64,000 nt of DNA, from the NCBI GenBank assembly GCA_030789695.1, contig CM061134.1, forward strand, positions 67,324,649 through 67,388,648. Reading direction: 5' to 3'. The notes under the pieces are model-generated. The model was not told the DNA's origin, searched no databases, and was given only the letters and a program-made list of their open reading frames with translations. A program made the translations under genes and the position numbers. Source of the DNA: Scilla litardierei (taxonomy: Eukaryota; Streptophyta; Magnoliopsida; Asparagales; Asparagaceae). This document shows positions 55,116-64,000 of this stretch, in pieces (position 1 is the first letter of the stretch; the number at the start of each line of letters is the position of its first letter).

Positions 55116-55893
55116 GATTCATTTTTATTCAATATTCTTGCATGCTATTCTATTCGTTATATTTGCTCATGCTTGAAGTATTGAAATTTTCTGGATTTTT
55201 GTTGAATTTTCGGAATTTTCGCTCGATTTGTGCGTAATCGTCAAATTTCAGATTTTCGATGTTTAATGGGGTAGTATAATGATTAATGAGAGTATTTTGA
55301 TGTTTCATCGAAGTGTGATTAGGAGAGAAATCAAATTTCAAAGTTTTTCAATTTTTGAACTCTCTTAGTCGGTCCAAGTTCATTGGCCGACCGACTAGAT
55401 TCAGTTCTAGTCTGTCAGTAAATGAGCTTAGACCGACTAAATCTTGTCAAGAAATTTGCCTTCAGTTACTGTTTACAACTACTCGGTTCAAGCTCATTGA
55501 CCGACCGACTAGATCGTGATCTAGTCGGTCAGTGCTTGAACTTTGACCGACTAGTTGTGCCAGGGACTGATTTGTCTTTTGAGATTCTGATCGATTAATA
55601 CTCCTCCCGACCGACTCTTTTCTTTTTTAGTCGGTTTCTAATCACTCTCCAGCTCGAAAATCCCACGTGCCTTTTGGTCTTCCCCTCTCCCACCGTCGAC
55701 TCCGGCCTATCTCCGACCATCCATCCGTCCGTCGACCTTCTCCTAGGTGACCCTCCCTCGTCTCTCCTGTCTAGGGTTAGTCTTTCCTCCTAGGGTTAGG
55801 ATTCTCTCATTTCGGTTAGGGTTTCATTTCGGTTGGTAGGGTTTCGATTCTCTAGGGCTTCTTCGATCTCTTGCGTCGTGTTGTGCCTCGATT
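55116..55893 (+). other. Copia-2 pol-ORF3 spacer with hairpins and a 5'-UTR-like stretch
   Basis: AT-rich start (55116-55360), hairpin array (55363-55640), then a CT-rich segment with repeated TAGGGTTAG/TAGGGTT telo-box-like motifs (55780-55850), as common in plant 5' UTRs, just before ORF3. Confidence 0.65.
55363..55640. repeat. Internal copy of the LTR hairpin array, ahead of ORF3
   Basis: Hairpins at 55389-55416 (imperfect) and 55503-55530 (perfect 12-bp arms GACCGACTAGAT/ATCTAGTCGGTC), 114 bp apart, with the same flanking half-sites TTAGTCGGTC and GACCGACTA as in U3. Confidence 0.88.
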
Positions 55894-57522
55894 ATGGCTC
55901 GTACACGTATTCCGATCACTCCCTCTGGCCCTTCACCTATGACTGTCGATTCGCCACCCTCGGACCCCCCGCAACCTACGCGAACCCCTCCGAAACACCG
56001 TTCGAAAACCACCCAACCCTCTTCGTCTTCGCCTCCTCTTAAGCGTAAGAGGACGGCGACTTCGAAACCCCGTGCCCGATCTCAGCCCAAGCCCAAGCCA
56101 GTGATTTTTCGTGCTCCCACTCCACCCGGTGCTTCGGACTCCGATACCGAGTATATTCCCGAGACTGAGACTCGTAGGGAACCCTCTCCTCCTCCTAGGC
56201 AGCCTGAGTCTAGCTCACGCCCCCGTACCCGTCAGCCTAAGGGAAAGGCTTCGATCCCGGTAGGCGGTGTCGATATCTCGTTGTGTCGCGACGACCCTAT
56301 GTGTCTCGCGGCTTACAACCGTATCGAACATTGCCCACTGCTTCTGGAGCATTTCGTCCAGTTTAGTGACTTCCTAGGCCTCGCCGATCTTCTTTCGTCC
56401 TCCGGTCTTCTCGACTACCTTCGATATGACCCGAAGGCGAACCCTCACCCCTACCATCGCCTAGTGAAACTATTCTATGCCAACCGCGTCCGGGGTCAGT
56501 ACGATGCAACCCACTCGATTGAGACGACTGTCTTGGGGACTCCTATAGTCCTTACGGCAGAAATCTTAGGAGAGATTTTGGGTATCTCCTCGTCTGGCCT
56601 CCTTCCCTCCGATGTATCTGTTGATGATATCTCCTCCCTTGATCAGGTCGTTCTGTCTCAGATCTTCCACCAGATCCCTGCCGCCATGATTGGCGTTCCC
56701 TCCAAATCCTTCAAGCCTAACGCATGGGTCCTAAATTTGATTCTGAAGTCGTGCTTGCTTCCCAAGTACGGCTCCTCCTCTCTACCGTCCCAGCCTTTCT
56801 TGAAGTTGATATATGCCATTTTCATGGGGAGCTCGATTAACTGGGCTCGCATTATACTCGATAAGATGGATTCTTTCGAGTGTATTCGTAAGTCCACGAA
56901 GTCGGCTCATATCCCCTTCCCGTGCTTGTTGACTCTGGTATTCCGTCACTTCCGTGTCACACTGCCTCGTGACGATGAGCGCCCTCTCGGTCCCCCTCTG
57001 AACGTGACTGCCGTCAGGAAATCTCTTGTGGCACTCCGTCACGTTCAGAGGACGACACCATCAGCATCAGCCGCTGCCTCTACCTCAGCTGCTCCCTCTT
57101 CCACTCTTGCCGAGCTCGTTCGTTCTGTGCGACGTTTGGAGTCTCGTCAGGCTCGTTCTGAGGAGATTCTCTGCCGTATAGCTCGTCACTTTGATATTGA
57201 GATCCCTTCGTCTTTTTCTGACGAGGATGAGTTGGATGAGGAGGACATTGAGGAGCTTGTTCGTGCTTCTACTCGTGCCCCGAGGGCACTTCTGGTGATG
57301 CTGCTGCTGCTTCGTCTGCTGGTGCCCCCGAGAGCACACATGTTGCCACCGCTCCTGCGGTGGATGCTCCGACTGGTGCTCCCGAGGCCACTGCTGTTGC
57401 TACTCCAGAGATTGCCACTTCTGTCGCTCCCGTGGACACTACTGCAGACCCAGTCACCACCTCCGCTCCTGCAGAGCCTGCTGCTGCTGCAGATCCTGCC
57501 GCTTCCTCTTGAGCTTCTTTGA
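55894..57522 (+). CDS. Copia-2 ORF3 (plant transposon protein-like), C-terminal frameshift
   Basis: 542 codons as read. Basic Pro/Ser-rich N terminus with LKRKRTATSKPRARS (49-63), a helical domain at about 131-370 (CRDD at 131-134; LLTLVFRHFRVTLPRDDERP at 345-364), a coiled coil (ELVRSVRRLESRQARSEEIL, 407-426) and an acidic DEDELDEEDIEE. It resembles plant 'putative transposon protein' domains and the Athila ORF at 33624-35810. The Leu-rich tail after residue about 462 is an artefact: the adjacent frame there encodes an Ala/Thr/Pro-rich tail ending at TGA 57510-57512, so an indel lies near 57280. No signal peptide or membrane helix in the genuine part. Confidence 0.75.
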   Translation: MARTRIPITPSGPSPMTVDSPPSDPPQPTRTPPKHRSKTTQPSSSSPPLKRKRTATSKPRARSQPKPKPVIFRAPTPPGASDSDTEYIPETETRREPSPPPRQPESSSRPRTRQPKGKASIPVGGVDISLCRDDPMCLAAYNRIEHCPLLLEHFVQFSDFLGLADLLSSSGLLDYLRYDPKANPHPYHRLVKLFYANRVRGQYDATHSIETTVLGTPIVLTAEILGEILGISSSGLLPSDVSVDDISSLDQVVLSQIFHQIPAAMIGVPSKSFKPNAWVLNLILKSCLLPKYGSSSLPSQPFLKLIYAIFMGSSINWARIILDKMDSFECIRKSTKSAHIPFPCLLTLVFRHFRVTLPRDDERPLGPPLNVTAVRKSLVALRHVQRTTPSASAAASTSAAPSSTLAELVRSVRRLESRQARSEEILCRIARHFDIEIPSSFSDEDELDEEDIEELVRASTRAPRALLVMLLLLRLLVPPRAHMLPPLLRWMLRLVLPRPLLLLLQRLPLLSLPWTLLQTQSPPPLLQSLLLLQILPLPLELL

Positions 57523-58482
57523 GGACTCTCCGATGCTCCTTGGATGATACATCTAGTGTGTGTGAGTTTGGGTAGGATAAAGTGTGGTTCTGGATGATTT
57601 TGATGTTTTGATGTAATTTGATGTACGTTGGATGGATGTCGATATGTTTTTGTGATACTTCCATATATGTTGTTTCTGAGATATATGATGTTGTATTTTG
57701 ATCGCCGATCGTTGGATTGCTTTTTGGATATCAGTGATGTATATTTTTTATGTACTCTGGTTCATATTTTTATATATATACATTGCAGTTGACATTTCAT
57801 TCTATTGTGCACAATTTATAATTTTTTTTGTCTCTGATGTTTGATTTCGTCGCTCAACGATATTAACTTGGTTAAATAGATTTCACTTTATGAAAACATA
57901 GAATTGTTTTCCATGCACTAAATTAACCAAGAATGTTGATATTGGAGAGTATATTCCATAACTCAATTCATAAAATTAATTTGAGTATTGATGATTTTAT
58001 TTATCGTTTTTCGACTTTGGTTTCATTGGCACACCTTGATTTAATTTCGTATTCTCCTTTGGTGTCATTTGAACCATGGTCGTATTCTTCGACTCCCGTG
58101 CTTTTATTTGAAGCCATTGTTGTTGTCGTTGATCTCCTCCCGCTCTTTTTGCTTATGCCAAAGGGGGAGAGATAATAATAACGATGTGCTAAATGATAAT
58201 TTAAAGCATTATTCCAAGAATCTAATTTGATATGTTAGATTCAGGGGGAGTTAAGATATAAATGGATTTTCAAATCCGATATTTCAATAACCAACATTTG
58301 GTATTCGATATTTCAATAATCGATTCTCATTTATATACTTTACTCGTCTGCTTGATGGGTATTATTATTGTTTAATTTGGAATTAACGTGTCATCAATGC
58401 AGGGGGAGTAAGTAAATTTCATTTGAATTATTATTTTTTATTATTATTTATGTTGGTTTGTCATCACCAAAAAGGGGGAGAA
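57523..58482 (+). other. Copia-2 3' non-coding region with multiple polypurine tracts
   Basis: AT-rich. Tracts AAAGGGGGAGA at 58160-58170, AGGGGGAG at about 58243-58250 and 58401-58408, and the functional AAAAAGGGGGAGAA ending at 58482. Multiplied tracts are a known Sirevirus trait. No gene seen. Confidence 0.85.
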
Positions 58483-60345
58483 TGTTGGATATTGGACTCC
58501 CCGGATTTGGTTTTGGATGATGATCAAACATAAATATATCGTGAACTAACAATTTGTGAGCGTAGTTATGGAGATCGTCGCCAAATTCATATGAACATCC
58601 AAGGCGACGTCTCGAGACTTCTCAAAGCACGTGATCGTATGCCTAAAGCTTCGTTGAAGCTTATGGACCATTTTAGAAGTCATGAAGATTCGATTGAAGC
58701 TTTTGAAGACGGTATCGTCAAGTTATATTTATTGTCTTTAAGCTTATTTCGTAGAATGTTAAGTCTTGAGTAGGTCTTACGGTTTAAATCTTCATAACGC
58801 TCATATCTTAGCTCTAGGATCTTAGTAGAAGTCCATACAAACTTTCCCTAAGCTTCGCGCTTCGATTCGCGACTTCTTGTGCATGTTAGTTGGTTCAAGA
58901 AGAAGAACTGACCGACTAGATGGTGATCTAGTCGATCGGCAAAGCTTCTTGGACCGACTAGTTTCAGTCAGTCAATTCCAAGCTCTTTACTGTTTACAGT
59001 TAGTCGGTCTAAGTTGACTCACCGACCGACTAGTTTGTGAACTAGTCGGTCAGTGATGCTTCTGTGACCGACTAGTTGAGCTTTCCCTGTACATGCAAAT
59101 TTGAGCCTGAGCTACTGTTTATAATTAGTCGGTCTGTATTCTTTGATCGACCGACTAGTTGATAAACTAGTTGGTCAACTTTCCTTCTTGGACCGACTGG
59201 TTTAGCTTTACTGTACATGCCAATTTTCTCCTGACTTACTGTTTATCGTTAGTCGGTCTATGCACATTTGGCGACCGACTAGTTGATGAACTAATCGGTC
59301 AACATCTGTTCTTGGACCGACTAAATCAATTTGTGCTCAGACTTCAGTTTTATCTCTTAGTCGGTCTCAGTTAAGTAACCGACCGACTAGTTGTGAAACT
59401 AGTCGGTCAGCTACTCTTCTTGGACCGACTAGTTCCTTTTGTCTGTGCTTCGACCTTTTGGCTGTTCTTCCATTAGTCGGTCTACGTTGATTGACCGACC
59501 GACTAGTTGATGAACTAGTCGGTCGGTGGTTGTTCTTTGACCGACTAGTTGAGTTCAGAAAAGAGCCGTTGGAGCATTTAATGACTCGAATTTCTTTCTC
59601 TCTCTCCTCTATCCTATATATACTTGTTGAGCTGCATTCATTGCACTCAAGGCTGATATTATTGCAAGTTTATAGATCAAGAGAAATCATTCCAAGCTCA
59701 TTCAAAGCTCTTTCATTCCATTCAATAATCTTTCCCACTCTTACTTCCAAAGAGAGATTCATTGAGTGTGAAGCCTTCCAAGCCAAGTGCTTGATTCTAG
59801 GTCACCAACATCCCCATAGCTCTCCATCGCTGATCTACATCTTGGAGCTAGGGTTTGGTGCCACTTCTTCTTCCTCAAAATCATCTTTGCCCTAATTCGT
59901 AAGTATTACTCAAGGCATAGGTATTTTGTCGGTAAGAAGTTTTGTTTCATTTACTTTCATATTGTAATTGGTTCACTCTCGGTTGTGAGAGTGGTTGTGA
60001 TCCCGGGTTGTGGGAGTCACAAATTTCTTTGTGTATGATTTGACTTGTGAAGGTTTTTCACAAGTATCTCATAGTGGAAATCTTGAGTTAGGGTTTCTAA
60101 CTCAAGTATCCGGAGGGGATCCGAGTGGTTGGGACGTAGGATCACCGGGAACAAGTCGGGGAGACTTGGGTGGATCCGAACCCAGTAATATCATTTGTTT
60201 ACGATTGTTTCTTTGTTGTCTAACATTTACTTTTCCGCATTGTTTGGTAGAGTTTGCAAGTAATTAGGAATTAGCCTCTTAATTATTTTAAAGTACTATT
60301 CACCCACCCTCTAGTACTTGTGCAGTAGCTTAGCAGGGCATTACA
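58483..60345 (+). repeat. Copia-2 3' LTR (1863 bp)
   Basis: TGTTGGATATTGG to GGGCATTACA. Intact reference for the interrupted 5' LTR: the Athila target GACCGACTAG is whole near 58909-58920. Hairpin array 58909-59550, TATA 59615-59622. Confidence 0.96.
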
Positions 60346-60366
60346 GCATGGGCCACCACTAAAACC
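60346..60366 (-). other. Element B leader remnant
   Basis: TSD gcatg plus the first bases of element B after its 5' LTR (minus GGTTTTAGTGGTGGCCCATGC). Matches the start of the element A internal region; no tRNA-Met PBS is present. Confidence 0.75.
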
Positions 60367-63300
60367 TGTCACGCCCCGCTTCCCAAAACGATGGAAACGA
60401 AACATAACTAAGGTCTGCTTGGGCTGGAGCTGTGAGGCTCGAACCTAATAAGCGTCTGTAAGGGGAGTACCATTTAAAAATTACAGGTTCTAGCATATAT
60501 ATAATTCGGAACAACAAAAGTACAAAAAGGAAGGATGCATTCATTTTATAAAAGAGACAATATCCAGTTTATGACAAGTCTAAAAGAAGAGAAGCCTGAG
60601 CATGTCAACAAACTGCAGAAAAAGGAAACTAATGGTGCGAAGCACCCAACCTCGGCAAAAGGTAAAGTGATGCTAGACACCCAACTAAAAGTAGTAACCT
60701 CTGTAAAACAGCGACGGAAGAGACCTCTAAGTCTGGTCCTCGTCGGGTACGTACTCCAGGTCGATGCCCTATGGCTCCAAGTACTCAGGTACATCCTGCT
60801 CGTCCACGTGCTCTGGCTCAATACCTGACATGCAGCACCCAAGAGAAAAGGAACTGTACGTTAGGTAAAGTCTACAAAGAAGGGTTTGACTTCACTGCAA
60901 GTTTAAGGTAATTTAAGAGCAACATTTTACTGATTGATTAACATGCTGGGGTTATGACATGGCATTTGTACTATACAGGAGGTAAAACAGTGCAAGAAGG
61001 TAAACACGATAGACAGTAGCCGTAGCTTGTGCTACTGGCTACGGGACTAAGCTAGACGGGACGGGACAGGACAAGACAGGACAAGACATGTGTGACTCGA
61101 AGGGTTCACGCCTTACGGTTTGAGGGCGACCAGACCCTCTCCACGCCCGACCGCTCAACCCTACCCCAAACCCAAATGCACATGACAAGACATGACAAGG
61201 GATCACCCACTCACTCGGTGATTGCCCTATTCGCCCGCAGGCTTATCCATTACCAATCGTGACAAGGGTTCACTCTCTATCTTGGAGAGTGCCCTATTCG
61301 CCCGCAGGCTTATCCATTTCCAATCGTGACAAGAGTTCACTCTCTCTAGCTTGGAGAGTGCCCTATTCACCTGCAGGCTTATCCATATCCAATCGTGACA
61401 AGGGTTCACTCTCTAGCTTGGAGAGTGCCCAATTCGCCTGCAGGCTTATGCAATACATGACATGACATGGCAAGACTAGAATGAATGAGAGTTACATGAC
61501 ATGACGAGAATGGATGAGAGTTGTTCATTCTAGGGGGTCCACACGCACGCACACACAGAGGAAACATATGGTAGCAGTTGTCGTTATTGTTTCTAGGGGC
61601 TCCACATGCACGAACCCACAGAGGAAACCTATGGTGTCAGTTGTTGTTGTGCTTAGACTTCGTCGTCAAGTCTAAGCTGACAAGGGGGGTCCCGGACGCT
61701 ATCATTTCATGTCCAGTTCTCTTTAAATGTTCTTTAACTTCCTAAGAAGGGGAAGACCTAAACATGACCGTAAGAACACAAGTGTAAACATTTGCCTGCT
61801 GTGGCGAGTGTGTCGTCTGTCTGGAGCGTCATGTCGAAGCGGCGCATCGGTGAGGGTCCGTCTGAAACGGGTCAACGGCGGTGTCAGGACACGTTTTTCA
61901 TCATTTCTATTAGATTTCATTTCTAGGTTCAATGGAGCTATCCTAGCAGTCACAGTCACGTTTTTGTTTTGGTTCAGCCTAATCGACGATCTATCCTTTG
62001 TGCACAGATATTCTGTCCTTCATCAATGTCTAATATTTTGCAACGTTTTAAAGGAGCAGAAATAAAATTTAATTATTGGTGACGATTTTTAGATTAAGTT
62101 TCTGATTTGCAACTGTGGGGGTTCTTACTACGCGTTAGAGGACTAACCTTTTGGCGTTGATCGAAAAGCGGATGTCGGGTCTGAACGGAGATGGATCGGC
62201 TTCATCTGCAACATCTCGACCATGGGTAGCATAGCGAGACACTTCCAGACAGCGAGGTGGAAGAACGAACAGCGAGCACAAGTCGAGATCTCTCTCCCGT
62301 TGCTTGGTAGTGCAACGGATCTTCACGACAGCGGTAACGTATGGGGAAAACACGGGAGTTCAGCGACGCGCGTGAAATCTGATGTTCAAAGGGGGCTACC
62401 GGTGATGAAGGAGGTCAGTGGTGGTTACTCGGCCCGGTGGGTGGCCGACGGCGTCAGCGCACGGTGGTGGGCGGCCGTGAGAAAACGAAGAGGACAAATT
62501 CGCACAACGGTCGTTGTCGCGCGTCGCAGCAGAAACGCAGCGATCCGAGGAGTTAAAGGGGACTTGTAGTAGTTAAATAGGTTTGATAGAGATCTAATGG
62601 TGATGGAGTGGTCGTCGGAATCGGCCGGAGATGGCCGAGCGCTGTGTTTTTCTGACGATGGACATATCTGTCTAAAACTACCGTTAGGGCTGAGTTTGAT
62701 GGGGTTTTCGAAGAGATCGAGATGAGGGAAGTGAGCAAGGAGGGGTGCAAATGATAGGTGGGTTTGAGAGGAGTCCAACGGCGGTAGGGTGGCCATCGGC
62801 TGTGGCCGGAGGTGGCCAGACGCCGGTGTTGAAGATCAGCACGTAGATCTGTCAAAAACAGCCACTAGGGCTTGGTTTAAACAGGTTTTCGAGGAGTTGG
62901 AGATGAGGGAAGAGAGTAAGGGGAGTTACAGATGATAGAGGTGTCAAAGGGGAGTCGAGTGGGGGCGGTGGTGGTCGCCGGTGGCGACGGATGGCCGGCG
63001 GCCGTGCGTTTTTCCGGCGAGATGTGCTGCTACCAAAAACTGCGGCTGGGGGGCTTTGTGTTGCAGTTTTGAGGGCTTTCGAGAGGGTGAGAGGGAGGAG
63101 GAATGAGGTGGAGGAGCTGCCGGAGTAGGGGTGGTCCGGGGGTGGCCGTCGGATCCCGGAGGAAGAAGCAAAGTCAGCGGCTGGGCTCCTTGCATGGGTT
63201 GTATAAGGTTTGTTAGGGTTGAGTGCTGGGTTGTTTCTAAAATATAGGAGGGTTTGCTAAAGTTGTTTTAAAGAGGGTATAATTTAGGGGGTGACTAGGA

Positions 63301-63817
63301 GAGAGGGTGAATGAGGGGCGTATACAAAGAGATGAAAAGCTGGGTGAGGGTAGTGGCAGCAAATCCCTTTCATGATACGTACAAATCTCATTAAGATTTG
63401 GATTAGGAAATTTGAATTTTGAATTGATTAAGCTTAATGGGCTTGATTTTGATTAGTGATTTAGGTGGGATATGAGTGCCATAAAATTACGAAAAAAATA
63501 TCGGGACGACCGTGACGAAGAGAGACTCGAGGGTATGGTGGTCAATCGTGCATTTAGTCCACGGAAAACGAACAAAAAAATAAAAGATCCGGCAACCAAG
63601 TCTAAAGCTACGATGACTCTGCAATCAAACCTGATTTGTAGGAGAACGACACGTGAAATGACATTCACTAAAAATCCCACAAATAACTAGTCTCCCATAC
63701 GGTCACAACGACATATCACATCGCATAGTCCGGATCCAAGAAGAGGCCAAATAAAATACGCACACGAAAAGAGTCGTATGCGCAGAAAGTACGAATGGTC
63801 GGAAAGCGACCGTTACA
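60367..63817 (-). repeat. Element B 5' LTR (3451 bp)
   Basis: Plus strand TGTCACGCCCCGC to CGACCGTTACA. Contains the 69-bp hairpin repeat at about 61215-61450 and the sense-strand C-rich block (62220-63230). Right TSD gcggg at 63818-63822. Confidence 0.9.
61215..61450 (-). repeat. 69-bp-type hairpin repeat, second LTR B copy
   Basis: Four GTTCACTCTC... / ...GAGAGTG units, some with short deletions within the stem-loop (e.g. near 61270 and 61405). Confidence 0.8.
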
Positions 63818-64000
63818 GCGGGGCGTCTCGATATCTTCCTGCTGCTGAATCATCATGATGACCCTAGAGATCCAGCGGTCATCTCGCATTTAATGCTACA
63901 GCTGTCTTCCAATAGAGTGAAATGCGTCATCCGAGCTAATTCGAACTTCCCGTTTCGAACTTGAATGACGGAGGCAATTGTTACGTCCTCAAGATTGGCC
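63818..64000 (-). other. Resumed older host sequence
   Basis: Continuation of the unit seen at 22372-23405, upstream of its TATA box. No ORF or signal that I can name in these 183 bases. Confidence 0.5.

Larger units (their letters stand above)
29396..60345 (+). mobile_element. Copia-2: Sirevirus with ORF3, 5' LTR split by Athila
   Basis: 5' LTR (29396-29836 plus 48277-49707), tRNA-Met PBS, gag, pol, hairpin array, ORF3, several polypurine tracts, 3' LTR (58483-60345). Perfect 5-bp TSD gcatg. LTR halves differ by about 25 positions (about 1.3%). Gag and pol carry frameshifts and stops, so this copy is not autonomous. Extra ORF after pol and multiplied polypurine tracts are known Sirevirus traits. 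Confidence 0.95.
23406..63817 (-). mobile_element. Element B: old coding-less Tekay-like LTR element, split by Copia-2
   Basis: Minus-strand order: 5' LTR (63817-60367), a short leader, Copia-2 insertion, internal non-coding DNA (29395-26859), polypurine tract, 3' LTR (26858-23406). LTRs start TGTAACGG and end GCGTGACA and are about 3.45 kb. Sampled blocks differ by roughly 10% or more, so this is the oldest complete element here. There are no gag or pol domains, so it is a large non-autonomous derivative related to element A. Confidence 0.85.

Noticed and set aside
57269..57664. 131-codon minus-strand ORF overlapping the end of ORF3, Ala/Gly/Ser-rich
   Set aside because: Antisense reading of the Ala/Thr/Pro-rich tail repeats.

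Overview
The window is plant nuclear DNA, most likely from an angiosperm with a repeat-rich genome. It consists almost entirely of nested LTR retrotransposons. The evidence is Sirevirus-type Ty1/Copia elements, Athila-type Ty3/Gypsy elements primed by tRNA-Asp, Tekay/Del-like 3' ends, and G-boxes and telo-box-like AGGGTTAG motifs. I find no host housekeeping gene, tRNA or rRNA. The species cannot be named from the sequence alone.

Layout, left to right. (1) 1-7289: a Sirevirus (Copia-1, minus strand) with intact gag and pol, cut by the left window edge. It sits in a fragment of a Tekay-like LTR (7290-8343), which in turn sits in the 5' LTR of element A. (2) 8344-22371: element A, plus strand, a coding-less Tekay-like element with LTRs of about 4.5 kb and only 0.48 kb of internal DNA. 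Its 3' LTR holds C1 (14790-21727), a non-autonomous Athila-related element with a gag relic. (3) 22372-23405: remnant of an older element with a nonsense-interrupted gypsy-type ORF and its TATA box. (4) 23406-63817: element B, minus strand, another coding-less Tekay-like element. It is split by Copia-2 (29396-60345, plus strand, Sirevirus with pseudogenised gag and pol and an extra ORF3). The 5' LTR of Copia-2 is split by an Athila derivative (29837-48271, minus strand: gag-protease plus env-position ORF, RT/RNaseH/integrase deleted). That Athila is split by C2 (36313-42785). (5) 63818-64000: the old host sequence resumes.

Matching 5-bp target-site duplications support most of the nesting: gcgag/gcggg for B, gcatg for Copia-2, accga for Athila, tcggg for C2 and actac for C1. 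LTR-pair divergence judged by eye falls in the expected order: B oldest, Copia-2 about 1.3%, Athila about 0.9%, C2 about 0.8%; C1 and A are about 2%.

The most unusual content lies outside the standard protein domains. Every LTR family here carries arrays of short hairpins or palindromes whose arms change in a compensated way. In the Sirevirus and the Athila, the U3-type array recurs inside the element upstream of the extra 3' ORF. The two extra ORFs, although in different superfamilies, look homologous. Other points of interest are a 59-nt intron-like gag/pol junction conserved in both Sireviruses, and a C1 insertion whose one end is internal leader rather than an LTR terminus.
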